In this document: one piece after another, positions 15,608-28,600 of the stretch
How the letters are laid out: every line of letters starts with the position of its first letter
Position numbering within the stretch: the first letter of the stretch is position 1
DNA from: Owenia fusiformis
Taxonomy: Eukaryota > Annelida > Polychaeta > Sabellida > Oweniidae
DNA length: 60,000 nt
Assembly: GCA_903813345.2 (NCBI GenBank)
Contig: CAIIXF020000004.1
Location: forward strand, 1,220,513 to 1,280,512
Direction: 5' to 3'
Position numbers and translations under genes: made by a program
Notes under the pieces: generated by a model
Seen by the model: the letters and a program-made list of their open reading frames with translations, nothing else
What the model was told of the DNA's origin: nothing
The model's database searches: none

Positions 15608-16486
15608 AGAAAATATATTGCTACCCTTTTGAAAATCTGTTTTTTAACCTACCAAAAGAGCGAACTGCCTACACTGTCTGACTTTACAAAGCTAGCTAAT
15701 ATATCCTAGATTCCTTAAATCAAATTTCTATGAATTGTCCACAAGGTTGAAAAATCACTAAGTGCATATGTACTCACTCTGTATGGTTTGTCTAAATGAT
15801 GATATTGTAATCTTCAAGCTCCCTGGGACTATCTGCCACTTGGATTGCTTTTCTGGCCTATAAATATAATGCAATATGCACTGTTCACATGCCATATTTA
15901 AATACCAGACATACAGACATACATACAGACAATGTGGTGTCGATTTTCATTACTTTCTGAGAACTTTTACATTTTTAACAATATTGATCTTGTATGTATT
16001 CATTTATCTATGATGCATGTGAAACAAAGAATTAATGTGACAATATTTCATCCTGGTTACAATAGACCTTTCCAGTAAATCCTGCCACCTTTTCATACAT
16101 CAAAGAACTAGAATTATATATTGGATAGATTGATGATAGGCAATGTCAAAGGTTGTTCTTTTTCAAAATTAGCAATAAGTTAATCCTATTTTTGCTTGGA
16201 CAGACTGCTACCAACAACCAATGCCATCATCAATCTAGCCAATATATCGTAGCTTCTTTCACCTACAAAAAGGTGGCAGGATTGACTGGAAAGGGTCTAA
16301 TACAATAGTTATAGACTGTGATGTCAGTCATAGTTATAGACAGTGATGTCAGTCATAAAAATGGTTGCTATAACAATTGTCAACACTTCCTTTTTTGATG
16401 TTTAACTATCAAATTTTACGATTCAAATGATTTAGAGATTTGCTTTTATTCTTCAAATGTTTCCTTTTTGGTTTTAAATATCATAC
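15608..16486. other. unique intronic sequence with one MITE
   Basis: This is AT-rich, non-coding sequence between the satellite and the last DOCK exon seen here. It includes a short ACATACAGAC-rich stretch near 15900 and the fold-back element at 16064-16298. I see no exon, RNA gene or long frame. Confidence 0.7.
16064..16298. mobile_element. fold-back MITE, 235 bp
   Basis: Terminal inverted repeats of about 30 bp begin AGACCTTTCCAGTAAATCCT on the left and end GATTGACTGGAAAGGGTCT on the right. A second inner inverted pair (GATTGATGATAGGCAATG against CATTGCCATCATCAATC, both approximate) makes most of the element palindromic. There is no coding capacity, so it is non-autonomous. The superfamily is not assigned. 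Confidence 0.7.
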
Positions 16487-16606
16487 CTTCTGTAATCTTG
16501 GAGTTGTTTTATAATCTCACTTTCCTCTATCTTGGTGCTGTCTTGTCTATAGAGCTTCATTTCACTTTCAGTTTCTAGCTCCCCACTAAACTGTCTGAAT
16601 ATTGGC
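16487..16606 (-). CDS. DOCK-D exon 13 (residues 538-578), last exon in window
   Basis: The exon encodes [20 protein letters not shown], then [20 protein letters not shown], matching [34 protein letters not shown]. The acceptor is AATTTCAG at 16606 and the donor is GTATGA after AGAAG. Only this copy has the IEESEII part, so it is the functional exon among five copies of the 5' portion. Confidence 0.93.
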
Positions 16607-19600
16607 CTGAAATTAAAGCATGAAATATATATATAAACCATAGGACTCTTGGCGCTGTCTTGTCTATAGAGCTTCATTTCACTTTCAGTTTCTAGCTCCC
16701 CGTTGAACTGTCTGAATATTGGCCTGAAATTAAAGCATGAAATATATATATAAACCATGGGACTCTTGGCACTGTCTTCTCTGTAGAGCTTCATTTCACT
16801 TTCAGTTTCTAGCTCCCCACTGAACTGTCTGAATATTGGCCTGAAATTAAAGCATGAAAAATAAATATAAACCATGGGACTCTAGGCATTGTCTTCTCTG
16901 TAGAGCTTCATTTCACTTTCAGTTTCTAGCTCCCAATTGAACTGTCTGAATATTGGCCTGAAATTAAAGCATGAAAAATAAATATAAACCATGGGACTCT
17001 AGGCACTGTCTTCTCTGTAGAGCTTCATTTCACTTTCAGTTTCTAGCTCCCAATTGAACTGTCTGAATATTGGCCTGAAATTAAAGAATGAGAGTGAATA
17101 ACTGAATATCTAAATGGTATCTTAAAAACAGAAATCTCCACTACCTTTGTCAGAATCTAATCAAGTCTTCATTTTCATAATCTATAATTCAAATCAATCT
17201 ATCCAGAGGTTTGTCTGGAAATGTGCAGACAAAAAATGACACCCCTTTAACATCAAATACATGACAACAAAACCAACTTATTCTAAGTATGTAATACCAA
17301 TAGTATCATAGTTCAAACTTACCTAACAGCCCATGCAAAGGGCATTCTATAATGACCAATCCTATTAGAATACATCTTCATGTGCTTATGTATCCTGGTG
17401 CCCATTTTCACATCTGTAGACTTAATGTATGGTTCTGTGCTCTGTGTTATTCCACCTTGTAAAACTTTCTCAATCTTGGCGACTAGATAAATGTCAGAGT
17501 TGGGCTTCATTATGGAGAATATGGCCTGAAAAGCAATAGAAGCAAATCTCTACCATAGCCAATGTAAATTGAGGTCTCAATACAGAAACAAGTGGCCCAT
17601 TTTTCTTTTCAAAAAGAGTGCTTATCCAATAAGTGTACAGTTCATGAAGATTTAATCCAAACTCATTCAAAAAACTTGATTTTTAAGAATTATTTAACAA
17701 TTTCCAAGTTTTTTTTGATCCATCCATAAAAATATGGATGGATCAGCAAAATTCAGCAAATTTGAATAGTTCCAACCTGGTGTGGTTTTTGCAGCCATTC
17801 ATGCTTAACTCCGTACAGGTCTGGTTGGGTATCAGGTTGGCCATCTATAGTGTTTAGCTGGTCATTAGCCAGCAATAAGTCCCTGGGAATCATCTCTCTG
17901 ATATCTTGTGAGTTTGGATCGATGTGAAAATCTTCAGATATTTTTATTCCTTCTTTGGCATCATACAAAGCAAGACTGATGAAAAAGGGCTCTGGCTGGA
18001 AAAACAAACAAAACAATAAACAAACAAACAATATTAATTTTCTGCATTCATGTACCATAAAGTGAACTCAAAGATGAAAAATAAAGTTAGAAGAATAGAA
18101 AAGTTAGTGTTTTTTAATACACAGCAGAATCAGATTTAGATGATCTATTTCTATTTACTTTTATATATATCAAACTTATTTTTTACTGTAAGTAATGTGA
18201 AAAATATTTCGAACAATGAAAGCTTAAAAAATAAAATGCAAAGGACTGGCCATTAAAATGTTCTCCTGAAAAATCTTTTAAAATATAACTTATCAACAAA
18301 ATAGCATCCAATCTTTCCTTCAGATTTTTTGTTCAAGAAACCCAAATTTTCAAAATGCTATGGACATGAACCTGTCAGATATTTCTCATAGTGTTCTTTT
18401 ACAGTTAAACAAATAAATCACACATGATTAGAGAGTATCGATAAATACTTACATTGTCAAGTCTCTCGGGCTTTCCATCTTCAGCAATATTGGCCTGAAG
18501 ACGTAGTTTGAAACTGTCGTATCTCACTACAAATCTTTTGCCAAATTGTTCCTTGAAGACATCCCACTCTGGTTCAAGTTCTGGTTCATCAGTTAGAGAC
18601 CTCTGGCAAAAAAGCATATACTTTTAGTATATCTTATATAATCACAAGATCAGGGTTTTTGTCTGTTTCTCTTTGTACACAGCAAACAATTCTCAATGTT
18701 GATTCAATGAAAAATCAACATTGATTCAACATTAACTTTCTCAAGCATTGATAAAGTCATAATTGCCCTTGGGTTGATTCAGTATTAGAAAAGCTTGATT
18801 CAGGCTTGAATCAATGCTGATTCAGCTCAGGGTCAATTTAATGTTGATATCAAGCTTGATTCAGTGTTGATTTTTCAGGCTTGATTCAAGGTTGAGGACA
18901 TCAATGTTGAATCAAGCTTGATTTTAAGGTTGATTCAGGATTGAGTTTTTTTTATGTTGAATCAAGATTGATATCAAGATTATAAATCAACCTAGATTAT
19001 CCATTAACCTTGAGAAATGTTCCTCTTTGTAACCTGGCATACAAATTATACACCAAATGAGAAGAATGGGAAAGAATGACTAAGAGCCAAATGTGAATAT
19101 AATTTCATTTCATCTAAGAGATGATATCATATTGAGGTAGTCATTTAGCTTAGTGTATTTAAGTTTACCTGCATATCAGGATAAATATCAAATATTCCCA
19201 GTCTTTCTTTATTACGCAAACTGGCTAAGTATTTGTCTGTTTCTTTTGCATACTGAAATGTAAACATAAAACTTGTCTGTTTCTTTTGCATACTGAAATG
19301 TAAACATAAAACAAGTGGATAGTCTTGTCTGTTTCTTTTGCATACTGAAAGTAGACATAAAGCAAATGAATACTTGTCTGTTTCTTTTGCATACTGAAAG
19401 TAGACATAAAACAAGTGAATACTTGTCTGTTTCTTTTGCATACTGAAAGTAGACATAAAACAAGTGAATACTTGTCTGTTTCTTTTGCATACTGAAAGTA
19501 GACATAAAACAAGTGAATACTTGTCTGTTTCTTTTGCAAACTGAAATGTAAACATAAAACAAGTGGATACTTGTCTGTTTCTTTTGCAAACTGAAATGTA

Positions 19601-22600
19601 AACATAAAACAAGTGAATACTTGTCTGTTTCTTTTGCAAACTGAAAGTAGACATAAAACAAATGAATACTTGTCTGTTTCTTTTGCATACTGAAAGTAGA
19701 CATAAAACAAGTGAATACTTGTCTGTTTCTTTTGCATACTGAAAGTAGACATAAAACAAGTGAATAATTGTCTGTTTCTTTTGCATACTGAAAGTAGACA
19801 TAAAACAAGTGAATACTTGTCTGTTTCTTTTGCATACTGAAAGTAGACATAAAACAAATGAATACTTGTCTGTTTCTTTTGCATACTGAAAGTAGACATA
19901 AAACAAGTGAATACTTGTCTGTTTCTTTTGCATACTGAAAGTAGACATAAAACAAGTGAATACTTGTCTGTTTCTTTTGCATACTGAAAGTAGACATAAA
20001 ACAAATGAATACTTGTCTGTTTCTTTTGCATACTGAAAGTAGACATAAAACAAGTGAATACTTGTCTGTTTCTTTAGCATACTGAAATGTAGACATAAAA
20101 CAAGTCAATACTTGTCTGTTTCTTTTGCATACTGAAAGTAGACATAAAACAAGTGAATACTTGTCTGTTTCTTTTGCATACTGAAAGTAGACATAAAACA
20201 AGTGAATACTTGTCTGTTTCTTTTGCATACTGAAAGTAGACATAAAACAAATGAATACTCGTCTGTTTCTTTTGCATACTGAAAGTAGACATAAAACAAG
20301 TGAATACTTGTCTGTTTCTTTTGCATACTGAAAGTAGACATAAAACAAGTGAATACTTGTCTGTTTCTTTTGCATACTGAAAGTAGACATAAAACAAATG
20401 AATACTTGTCTGTTTCTTTTGCATACTGAAAGTAGACATAAAACAAGTGAATACTTGTCTGTTTCTTTTGCATACTGAAAGTAGACATAAAACAAGTGAA
20501 TACTTGTCTGTTTCTTTTGCATACTGAAAGTAGACATAAAACAAGTGAATACTTGTCTGTTTCTTTTGCATACTGAAAGTAGACATAAAACAAGTGAATA
20601 ACATTAAAATAAAATAATTTAAAAACAATTCCTGAAACAAAGTTCTATTATGTAGTCTATGGCAAAGAAACTGGATCAACACTCTTGTCATTTTAAAAAT
20701 CAAATTAATAATTACTTTTTTGTGTCAAATTTGAAATCTATGATATATCTATGCTCACACAGACAAACATTTATAATTGGAAGCTTCCCAATTTTTATAG
20801 ATTTTTAGATGGGGTAAAAATTGATAAACCAAGTACCGTATTCTCTGTAATTAGCGCCCAGGGCGTTTAGAAAATTGAAAATACATTATTTAGACCATTC
20901 TAATAAGCGCCCATGTATGAAAGAAATCAGAAATCCCGAGGAATTTCATGTATGGCAATTTTTCTTGACAAGAATGCATTTTCTTCAACATATTTTTATA
21001 ATAATATGACAAGTGCTGTTATTGGAGAGAATACGGTAAAGATCGCTTAGACAATATTGACAGTGGTTGAAGACCCGTCTATGTCTAATTTATTTCCGGC
21101 ACGCCCACTTTGTCATTATCGCCGATTACCTTCAATATTTCCACTAGAGACTGCTGGATATCGATCTAAAGTTATACATTATTTCTAATTTGATGAGAGA
21201 TCATCATTATTCGTGCAAAAGTCGTGTAAAAGTCGAGAAACATTAAAAAGAAACCAGAAAGTTCACGACCTTGACATGCGCAGAACATCTGCGCAGTAGC
21301 TTTTGAAATTTCTGAATGCCGATAAAGAACAATTCCTTCATTCATTATGGACTATTTGGAGACAATATTAGCATGGTATGGTGTGGGAAGCACCCATCGA
21401 TAGATATGTATCGAGAGGATGAATAGAATTACAAAACGCGTCGTGTTTACAGCAGTTTTAGGGTAAGTACTCTATTATCGCCCGCTCCTGGATTTTGAGA
21501 AATATTTTTTTCCTGATATATTCTTCAATTCTTGTTGATTCCTCGATGTTTCTTGAACTTTGTGAAGCGGGGTGGGCGCTTATTAGAGAGTGGGCGGTAA
21601 TTACAGAGAATACGGTAAATGGTGTAATGGGTCATATATGGAAAAATAGTACTGTGGGTACTGGGCTCACATGGTGTTGCTCAAAAGTGAATGATGGCTA
21701 AAATGGCAGAAAATAAAAAAGATTGATGTAATTTTTGCCAATTTTTTGTAACAAGATTATTTCATACAACTACTCTTTACAGTGACATGGCTTTTTACAA
21801 TGCAGGACACCTGAAATTTGTAAAGCTAGGAAATGGGTCAAAAGTGAATTTCGTGAGACAAAAATGGTTTGTTTTGTTTTTTATCAAGAGATTTTATTAC
21901 CATTAATCATTAAAAGTACATATCATACACGAGGGACCCAATCGCCAGTGGCATTATAGGTGTCCCTCAATGTAGTAATTACAATTTGTAAACATGGTTT
22001 ATACACAATTATATAGGCTATTAGACAAAAATGGTGGCCATTTTAAAAATAGGCAAGCTTTTAAACCAGGAGTAATAAGGGAGTTTTCTGCATTGATGTT
22101 AAAAAAAACTTAATACGGTTATCCTATCGACACATGTTTTAAAACTGGCCAATTGTTGACAGACGGACAGACAGACAAGTGAGTGATTGCAATAGCTCAC
22201 CATGTGAGCTAATAATAACACCTCTTATCCTATATGCCCAGTAGAGTTTTTGGGAGATAAGTTGATAAGATATATCCCATATCCTGATTTTAAGATTTCC
22301 ATATCCAGAACCTCCATATCTCCTGCTCCAGGGTATATCTTCCCACTTTGAAAAAAGGACCCTACAGTTCCTAAGGTAGATATGCATATCTCCCTCTGAA
22401 TAAACCCTATATCCAAAACCTCCCAGTACATAACCCCTATTTATGGTATATGATAATACAATGTTTAACTTACTTTGACAAGTTCTGGGTTCATGCTGTT
22501 CTGCAGACTTTCTCTGAAATCACCCTTTGCTGGGGAAACCCCTGAGAGGTCCTCTGTAACATGTGAAAAATAAAATTGATGGTTGTAACTATCATCAACT

Positions 22601-25600
22601 GACATGTATATGCCTCGGTTGATATGTATCTGACATGTATTTGCCTCAGTTGATATGTATCTGACATGTATTTGCCTCAGTTGATATGTATCTGACATGT
22701 ATTTGCCTCGGTTGATATGTATCTGACATGTATTTACCTAAGTTGATATGTATCTGACATGTATTTGCCTCAGTTGATATGTATCTGACATGTATTTGCC
22801 TCAGTTGATATGTATCTGACATGTATTTGCCTCAGTTGATATGTATCTGACATGTATTTGCCTCAGTTGATATGTATCTGACATGTATTTGCCTCAGTTG
22901 ATATGTATCTGACATGTATTTGCCTCAGTTGATATGTATCTGACATGTATTTGCCTCAGTTGATATGTATCTGACATGTATTTACCTAAGTTGATATGTA
23001 TCTGACATGTATTTGCCTCGGTTGATATGTATCTGACATGTATTTACCTAAGTTGATATGTATCTGACATGTATTTACCTAAGTTGATATGTATCTGACA
23101 TGTATTTGCCTCAGTTGATATGTATCTGACATATATTTGCCTCAGTTGATATGTATCTGACATGTATTTGCCTCAGTTGATATGTATCTGATAGACAAGG
23201 CTTTAACATGCAAAATGTCACCACCTGCCATTTGTTACAGATTCCAAACGCCAACTGCTAAACACCAAAACAGAACATAAATGTGCAAGGGCCATACCTG
23301 GTTTAAACTTGCCTAAGTCAGGCACGTTATTCTCCTGGGTTTGAATTATTTTCTTCAGAGCTTTTAACCAATCTTCCATTTCTGCATCTGATTCAGCTGC
23401 TAGCACATATGATCTCTTGTCCTGCATCTGGATCTCAAATGCATACTTGCCCCGTTTAGTGGTCTGAAAAAAAAGATATTAAAGAAGTTAACACGCATAT
23501 TGGTGACCACCTTCATATGCAATTGTGAGGGGAAATTGTCCATTATCACTTTTTCGCATCTGGACGCAAATGCATACTTGCCCTGTTTAGTGGTCTGAAA
23601 ATAAAGATATAAAGAAGTTAACACACATATTGGTGACCACCTTCATACTCAATCGTGAGGGGAAATAGTCCATTATCACTTTCCCGCATCTGGACGCAAA
23701 TGCATACTTGCCCCGTTTAGTGGTCTGAAAATAATCATATTATCAATGTGGAGGCTTTGGTTTTTATTAGCTACAGCCTTACCAGTACACGTCTCATCTT
23801 CTATATTTGTTTCCCCCATCAAATTGCAGACAAACTTTATCTGTTTTAAAGGTTAATTAATAGGTAAAAAGAACTTAATTTGCATTACCCATTCAATTTT
23901 GCAGTGCGAAAGATATTTGTACAAAAATCACAAACCTTTGCAACATCAACTGCAGAGTCCAGAAATATTGAACCCTTGGCCTGGAGCTTTTGATCATCTT
24001 TATGGAACTCTAATATGTAAGTACAATCTGCCTGCTGTTTTAAGTAGAAGTACCTTCGCTTATTACTCTGAAAATTAAAAATAAAGAAAATCATTATCAC
24101 GCCCGGTGATCGGAAGAAATGAACGGAGGGGGAGAAGCTGATTTTCGGTAGAAAATTCAACAAATCTTGGAGATTTATTTTTTCAAGAGAAAGTTACAAC
24201 TGAATGGCTAAATGCATAGGCGCAGTGCACGGGGAGATATGTTGGGTCTTCTAGGAGTTATTTTGAACTGATGGACTTCTAAGATAAAAGATCTATTAAA
24301 AAAGGCGCAGCGTTGCCAACGTGCAAATGCCAATATTTTTGCTATAAATCAAGCTTTCACTTTTAATGAAAATCAGCTACCCCCTCCGTTCATTTCTTCT
24401 GATCATCGGGCATGTTCAATGACCATTGAATTTCTCTGAAATGATTAAACAGTAGTCTACATGGACTTCTCTTGGTATTTAGGTGAAAATGCCCATGACT
24501 GTTATTCTGAAGATACTTTATGCAGGGAAATAATAACATAGATGTGTTATATATTCATTCTCTTTATTTAAAAGCAACAATGCTGAATAACAGGTTCAAT
24601 AAAGGTTTCAATACAATGATACAAAATCTCTTTTCCAAGCATACAGTATATTTTACACCGTTTAAAAATATAATATTACCTTTGTAAAAATATAATATTA
24701 CCTTTGTAAAAACACAATATTACCTTTGTAAAAATATAATATTACCTTTGTAAAAATATAATATTAGCCTACCTTTGTAAAAATAATTCTTGATGTCTCT
24801 TCTCGACCATCGGGCATTTTGTACAGCCACCCTTGCTTTGTCACATGGACATGTGTTAGTCTATTTGTTTGAGCTTCCTAGAAAAAAGCAAATGAAGAAC
24901 TATTTGTAAATCTGCCTTGTAGACTACATGAAGGTTATTTTCCCGGTGATGAGCATATTCATGTCATGTGGACCAATCTTTTTTACATTTTTTTTATTTC
25001 AGTTTGAATTCAAGTTTTCATTTGCGGTCTCAATTATTGTAGAAACCAAGAGTATGTGGAATAAGGACAGACCTTTATGATAGGCTCTAGATCATTTCTA
25101 TCAGACCAGGGCCCCATAAAGTCATATAAACCTGTTTCTTCAAAAAGCCCAATAGCAAGGCCTGCAATAAATTTTTAAGCCTGTGTATTTCTTCATATAT
25201 CCCAAACTAATATTCCTTTGTGGTGTTTGTTGTACATAATTTGCAATTTAAACAAGCTCTTTGATGTTTGTACTTAAAAGACTAGAATATAGGTGTCTCC
25301 ACTTACCTCATCTTTTCCTTCAATTTCAGCATCTATCTCAAATGTATGTTCTGGTAATACATCTTCTTCTTTCTTTAACCTGAAGTAAAAATAATATATT
25401 CAACTCAAATTATTTTTGCCCATAAAATCATTCTAAATAATATATATTTGTACAATATGACCCATGTGACCTACAAAATCATTGTAATGTGTGATTCTTT
25501 TGACTCCAACATTTTCATTTTGGGGATTTTAGAAGTTTTTTTTTTCTTTTTCAAATATAGTTTATTCCAATTTAGGTTTTTACGATACAGAAATACAATG

Positions 25601-28600
25601 ATACAATTTATTACAATAATGTATAATGGGGATTTTAGAAGTTATATGTTCGGTAAAAACTTTGGGTTCCATTCTTTGTATTTTAAGATTTCTTATTCTT
25701 TCCATTGGTTTCATTTTGCTGATTTAGGAGAGCTAATTGTACAAGTCATATTAAAGGGACATTCCTTGACAGACCTTCCCTCTTTTAATATGGTTGCTAT
25801 AACCATATATACTTTCTGTGTTGAGGAAAACACGGAAAAATGTTGTACAAGTAATTAACACTAGAATATGTGAAAAAATGAAAAAAAAATCTTCACAATT
25901 TCACTTCTTACTTATGCCTCAGGCACATTTGATCTATGGCAAATATACAGTGGCCATAGCTACCCAAAATCGAGAGAAATAGGCAGCATAAAATATATGG
26001 ATAAGTGATGTAGATCTTCAATATCGATTTTTTGAAGCTACGGCTGCCGTATACACGCCGTAGGACAAATGCGACTGAGGCTTTACTTGGGCAGTTGTCT
26101 GTAGCTCCCTGAGTAGGCATTGTATTTGAAGTGTATGACATGCCAGTTGTTGGTGTAGGTTTTGATGCATTCTTTCACCAATAGACTTGTTGCATCATTT
26201 AGCGCACTTTGTGGAACTGAGCTACGAACAGTTCTAAATCTACGTGGCAATGTGGATTGCTGAAATATACAAAAAGTAAAGAATTTGACTAAAACATGCT
26301 TTATTAGGGCATTAAATGCATTGTTTTACCTTTAGATTCATTGTATCATTTAATGTTGACTGAAAACAAGGAATTTAAGTCCATTGGCCTAATGTACTAG
26401 GTGCTGACTCATGGTACATGCTTCAAGGAAATCTAGTGTGACAGTCTTGAGAAATCTAGTGTGACAGTCTTGAGAAATCTAGTGTGACAGTCTTGAGAAA
26501 TCTAGTATGACAGTCTTGAGAAATCTAGTGTGACAGTCTAGAGAAATCTAATGTGACAGTCTTGAGAAATCTAGTGAGACAATCTTGAGAAATCTAGTGT
26601 GACAGTCTTGAGAAATCTAGTGTGACAGTTTTGAGAAATCTAGTGTGACAGTCTTGAGAAATCTAGTGTGACAGTCTTGAGAAATCTAGTGAGACAGTCT
26701 TGAGAAATCTAGTGTGACAGTCTTGAGAAATCTAGTGTGACAGTCTTGAGAAATCAAGAGTGACAGTCTTCAGAAATCTAGTGTGACATTCTTGAGATAT
26801 TTTAACAACGATTTTGTTTATTCATTTTCCAGGTTGAACTCCCTATAACTGATCTAGCTTCATTCAGATAACATGTTTTCTTGTGCCAAAAAAATTATAG
26901 AAAGTGTATTTACTTTTAAAACATTATCACAAGAATTTCCTTAAAGCAATATGTCATGTCTCAAATACATACCTCATTTCATTTTCTATTTGAACTTTTT
27001 AATGTTGGCTGAATAGAACAGTTTAAAACCATATTTTCCAGTTTGGTGTCTTTCTGTTTTAGGTGAGAAAGCAACATTCTCGAAATTGAAATAAATAGTG
27101 AGCAAACGCATTAATTAATTAATTAATTTTTAAGAAATTACATGGATTAACCATGATCAAATATAGACACTTCTTAAAATAAGATAGAGGGGAATTTGAC
27201 ACTTTGATCATTCAAAGGTGGTATGTTTATTTGTTTTATGTAAACAAAATCAACATTATTTATAGTTTATAGTAACTAGGAAGTTAAAAAAACAACATTT
27301 TACAAACCAAACTTGCTCATGACATATTGATGAATGCAAATACTATCAAGGTCATAAAATGCTTTGATTCAAATAAAAGTGTCTAAAAAAATTATCACGA
27401 TTCACTCAAAAAACACTTTTTGACTAAAATATATCTTGTTTAAATGGTATAAGGAAGTATTAGGGTGACATAAATGTACTTTTACATTCAACATATTTCT
27501 TATCTCAAACATTTACATTTATGTGCTATCATTTACCAGGTTGAGTTATTTTAATGTGAACCATGAGTACCTTGATATCTATAAATGTCAAACATTTTAA
27601 TTTGTTCAAAATATTTTGTTCTTAACCAGTTATCTTTAAATTTTTAAATCCTGAATATTCAATATGTACATGTAAAAAAGAAGAAAAAAGATTGTATTGA
27701 CCTTGATGTTAAATCAAATGCTGATTATTTGGTACAAACAAACAAACAAACGCAAACTGTATTGACTTTTCTCCTTGATGAAATTTTGATTATTCAATAC
27801 AAACAAACAAAAGAAAATTTGAATAAATATTGTTCTAAAATGAAGTGATGCTTATACTTAACAACTAAACAAACAAGATATACTGTTTAAATATTGTTTA
27901 TACAAAGAAACAACTTACACCCCAACAAACAAACAACTTACTGATAGGTCATCATGTGGAAAAAGCAGTAGCTCTCTGTGGGGGTCATTGTTTATCAACG
28001 TTTTATTCTTCAGTACCACAGTCTCATAGTCTAATGGCTCTGTCAGTTTCACCTTGGTCTGAAAGTAACAAATCAAATATAAATTAATCAATCAACCATA
28101 CAAGCAAGTAAACAAGCAATAAACCATGAAATCAAACAAGTGAACTAACTATTCTAAAAATCAACCAAGCCATCAATCAATCATGTATATGTTAATATAG
28201 GTTATATAATTTGGCGCTGTTTCGGCATCGAAAAAATTTGGCGCCGTTTCGGCATCGTTCCAGCACCGAAACCTTTCAACACCAAAATTTGCCACCGGAC
28301 TAGTCAGTCCATTTGGTGCTGAAACGGCACTGAAATTTGGCACCAAAACGGTGTCGAAAATCAGATTGCATTTTGGGGGTGTACATGTGAATATAGGTTA
28401 GCCTATTATTTTGAACATCATAATGGAGCCAACATTGTAGTTTACAACTATTCTGGGATAGGCTGAAAGAATAGGCTGAAAAAGAAAGAATAGGCTGAAA
28501 CAACTTACTAGTAATTTCAGTGGATCTCTAAACATCTGAAGCGAGGGTAAGTGCAATAGTGCTATCAATTTAGAGAAAAAAGACCAAAATTTTATGATTT

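Noticed and set aside
19145-20703. Five long minus-strand open frames of [16 protein letters not shown] type as repeat-protein genes
   Set aside because: They are the 49-bp intronic array read in three frames. Only the exon 9 codons are real coding sequence.
25448-25858. 136-codon plus-strand frame as a gene
   Set aside because: It is phenylalanine-rich, low complexity, in DOCK intron 3, with no family motif.
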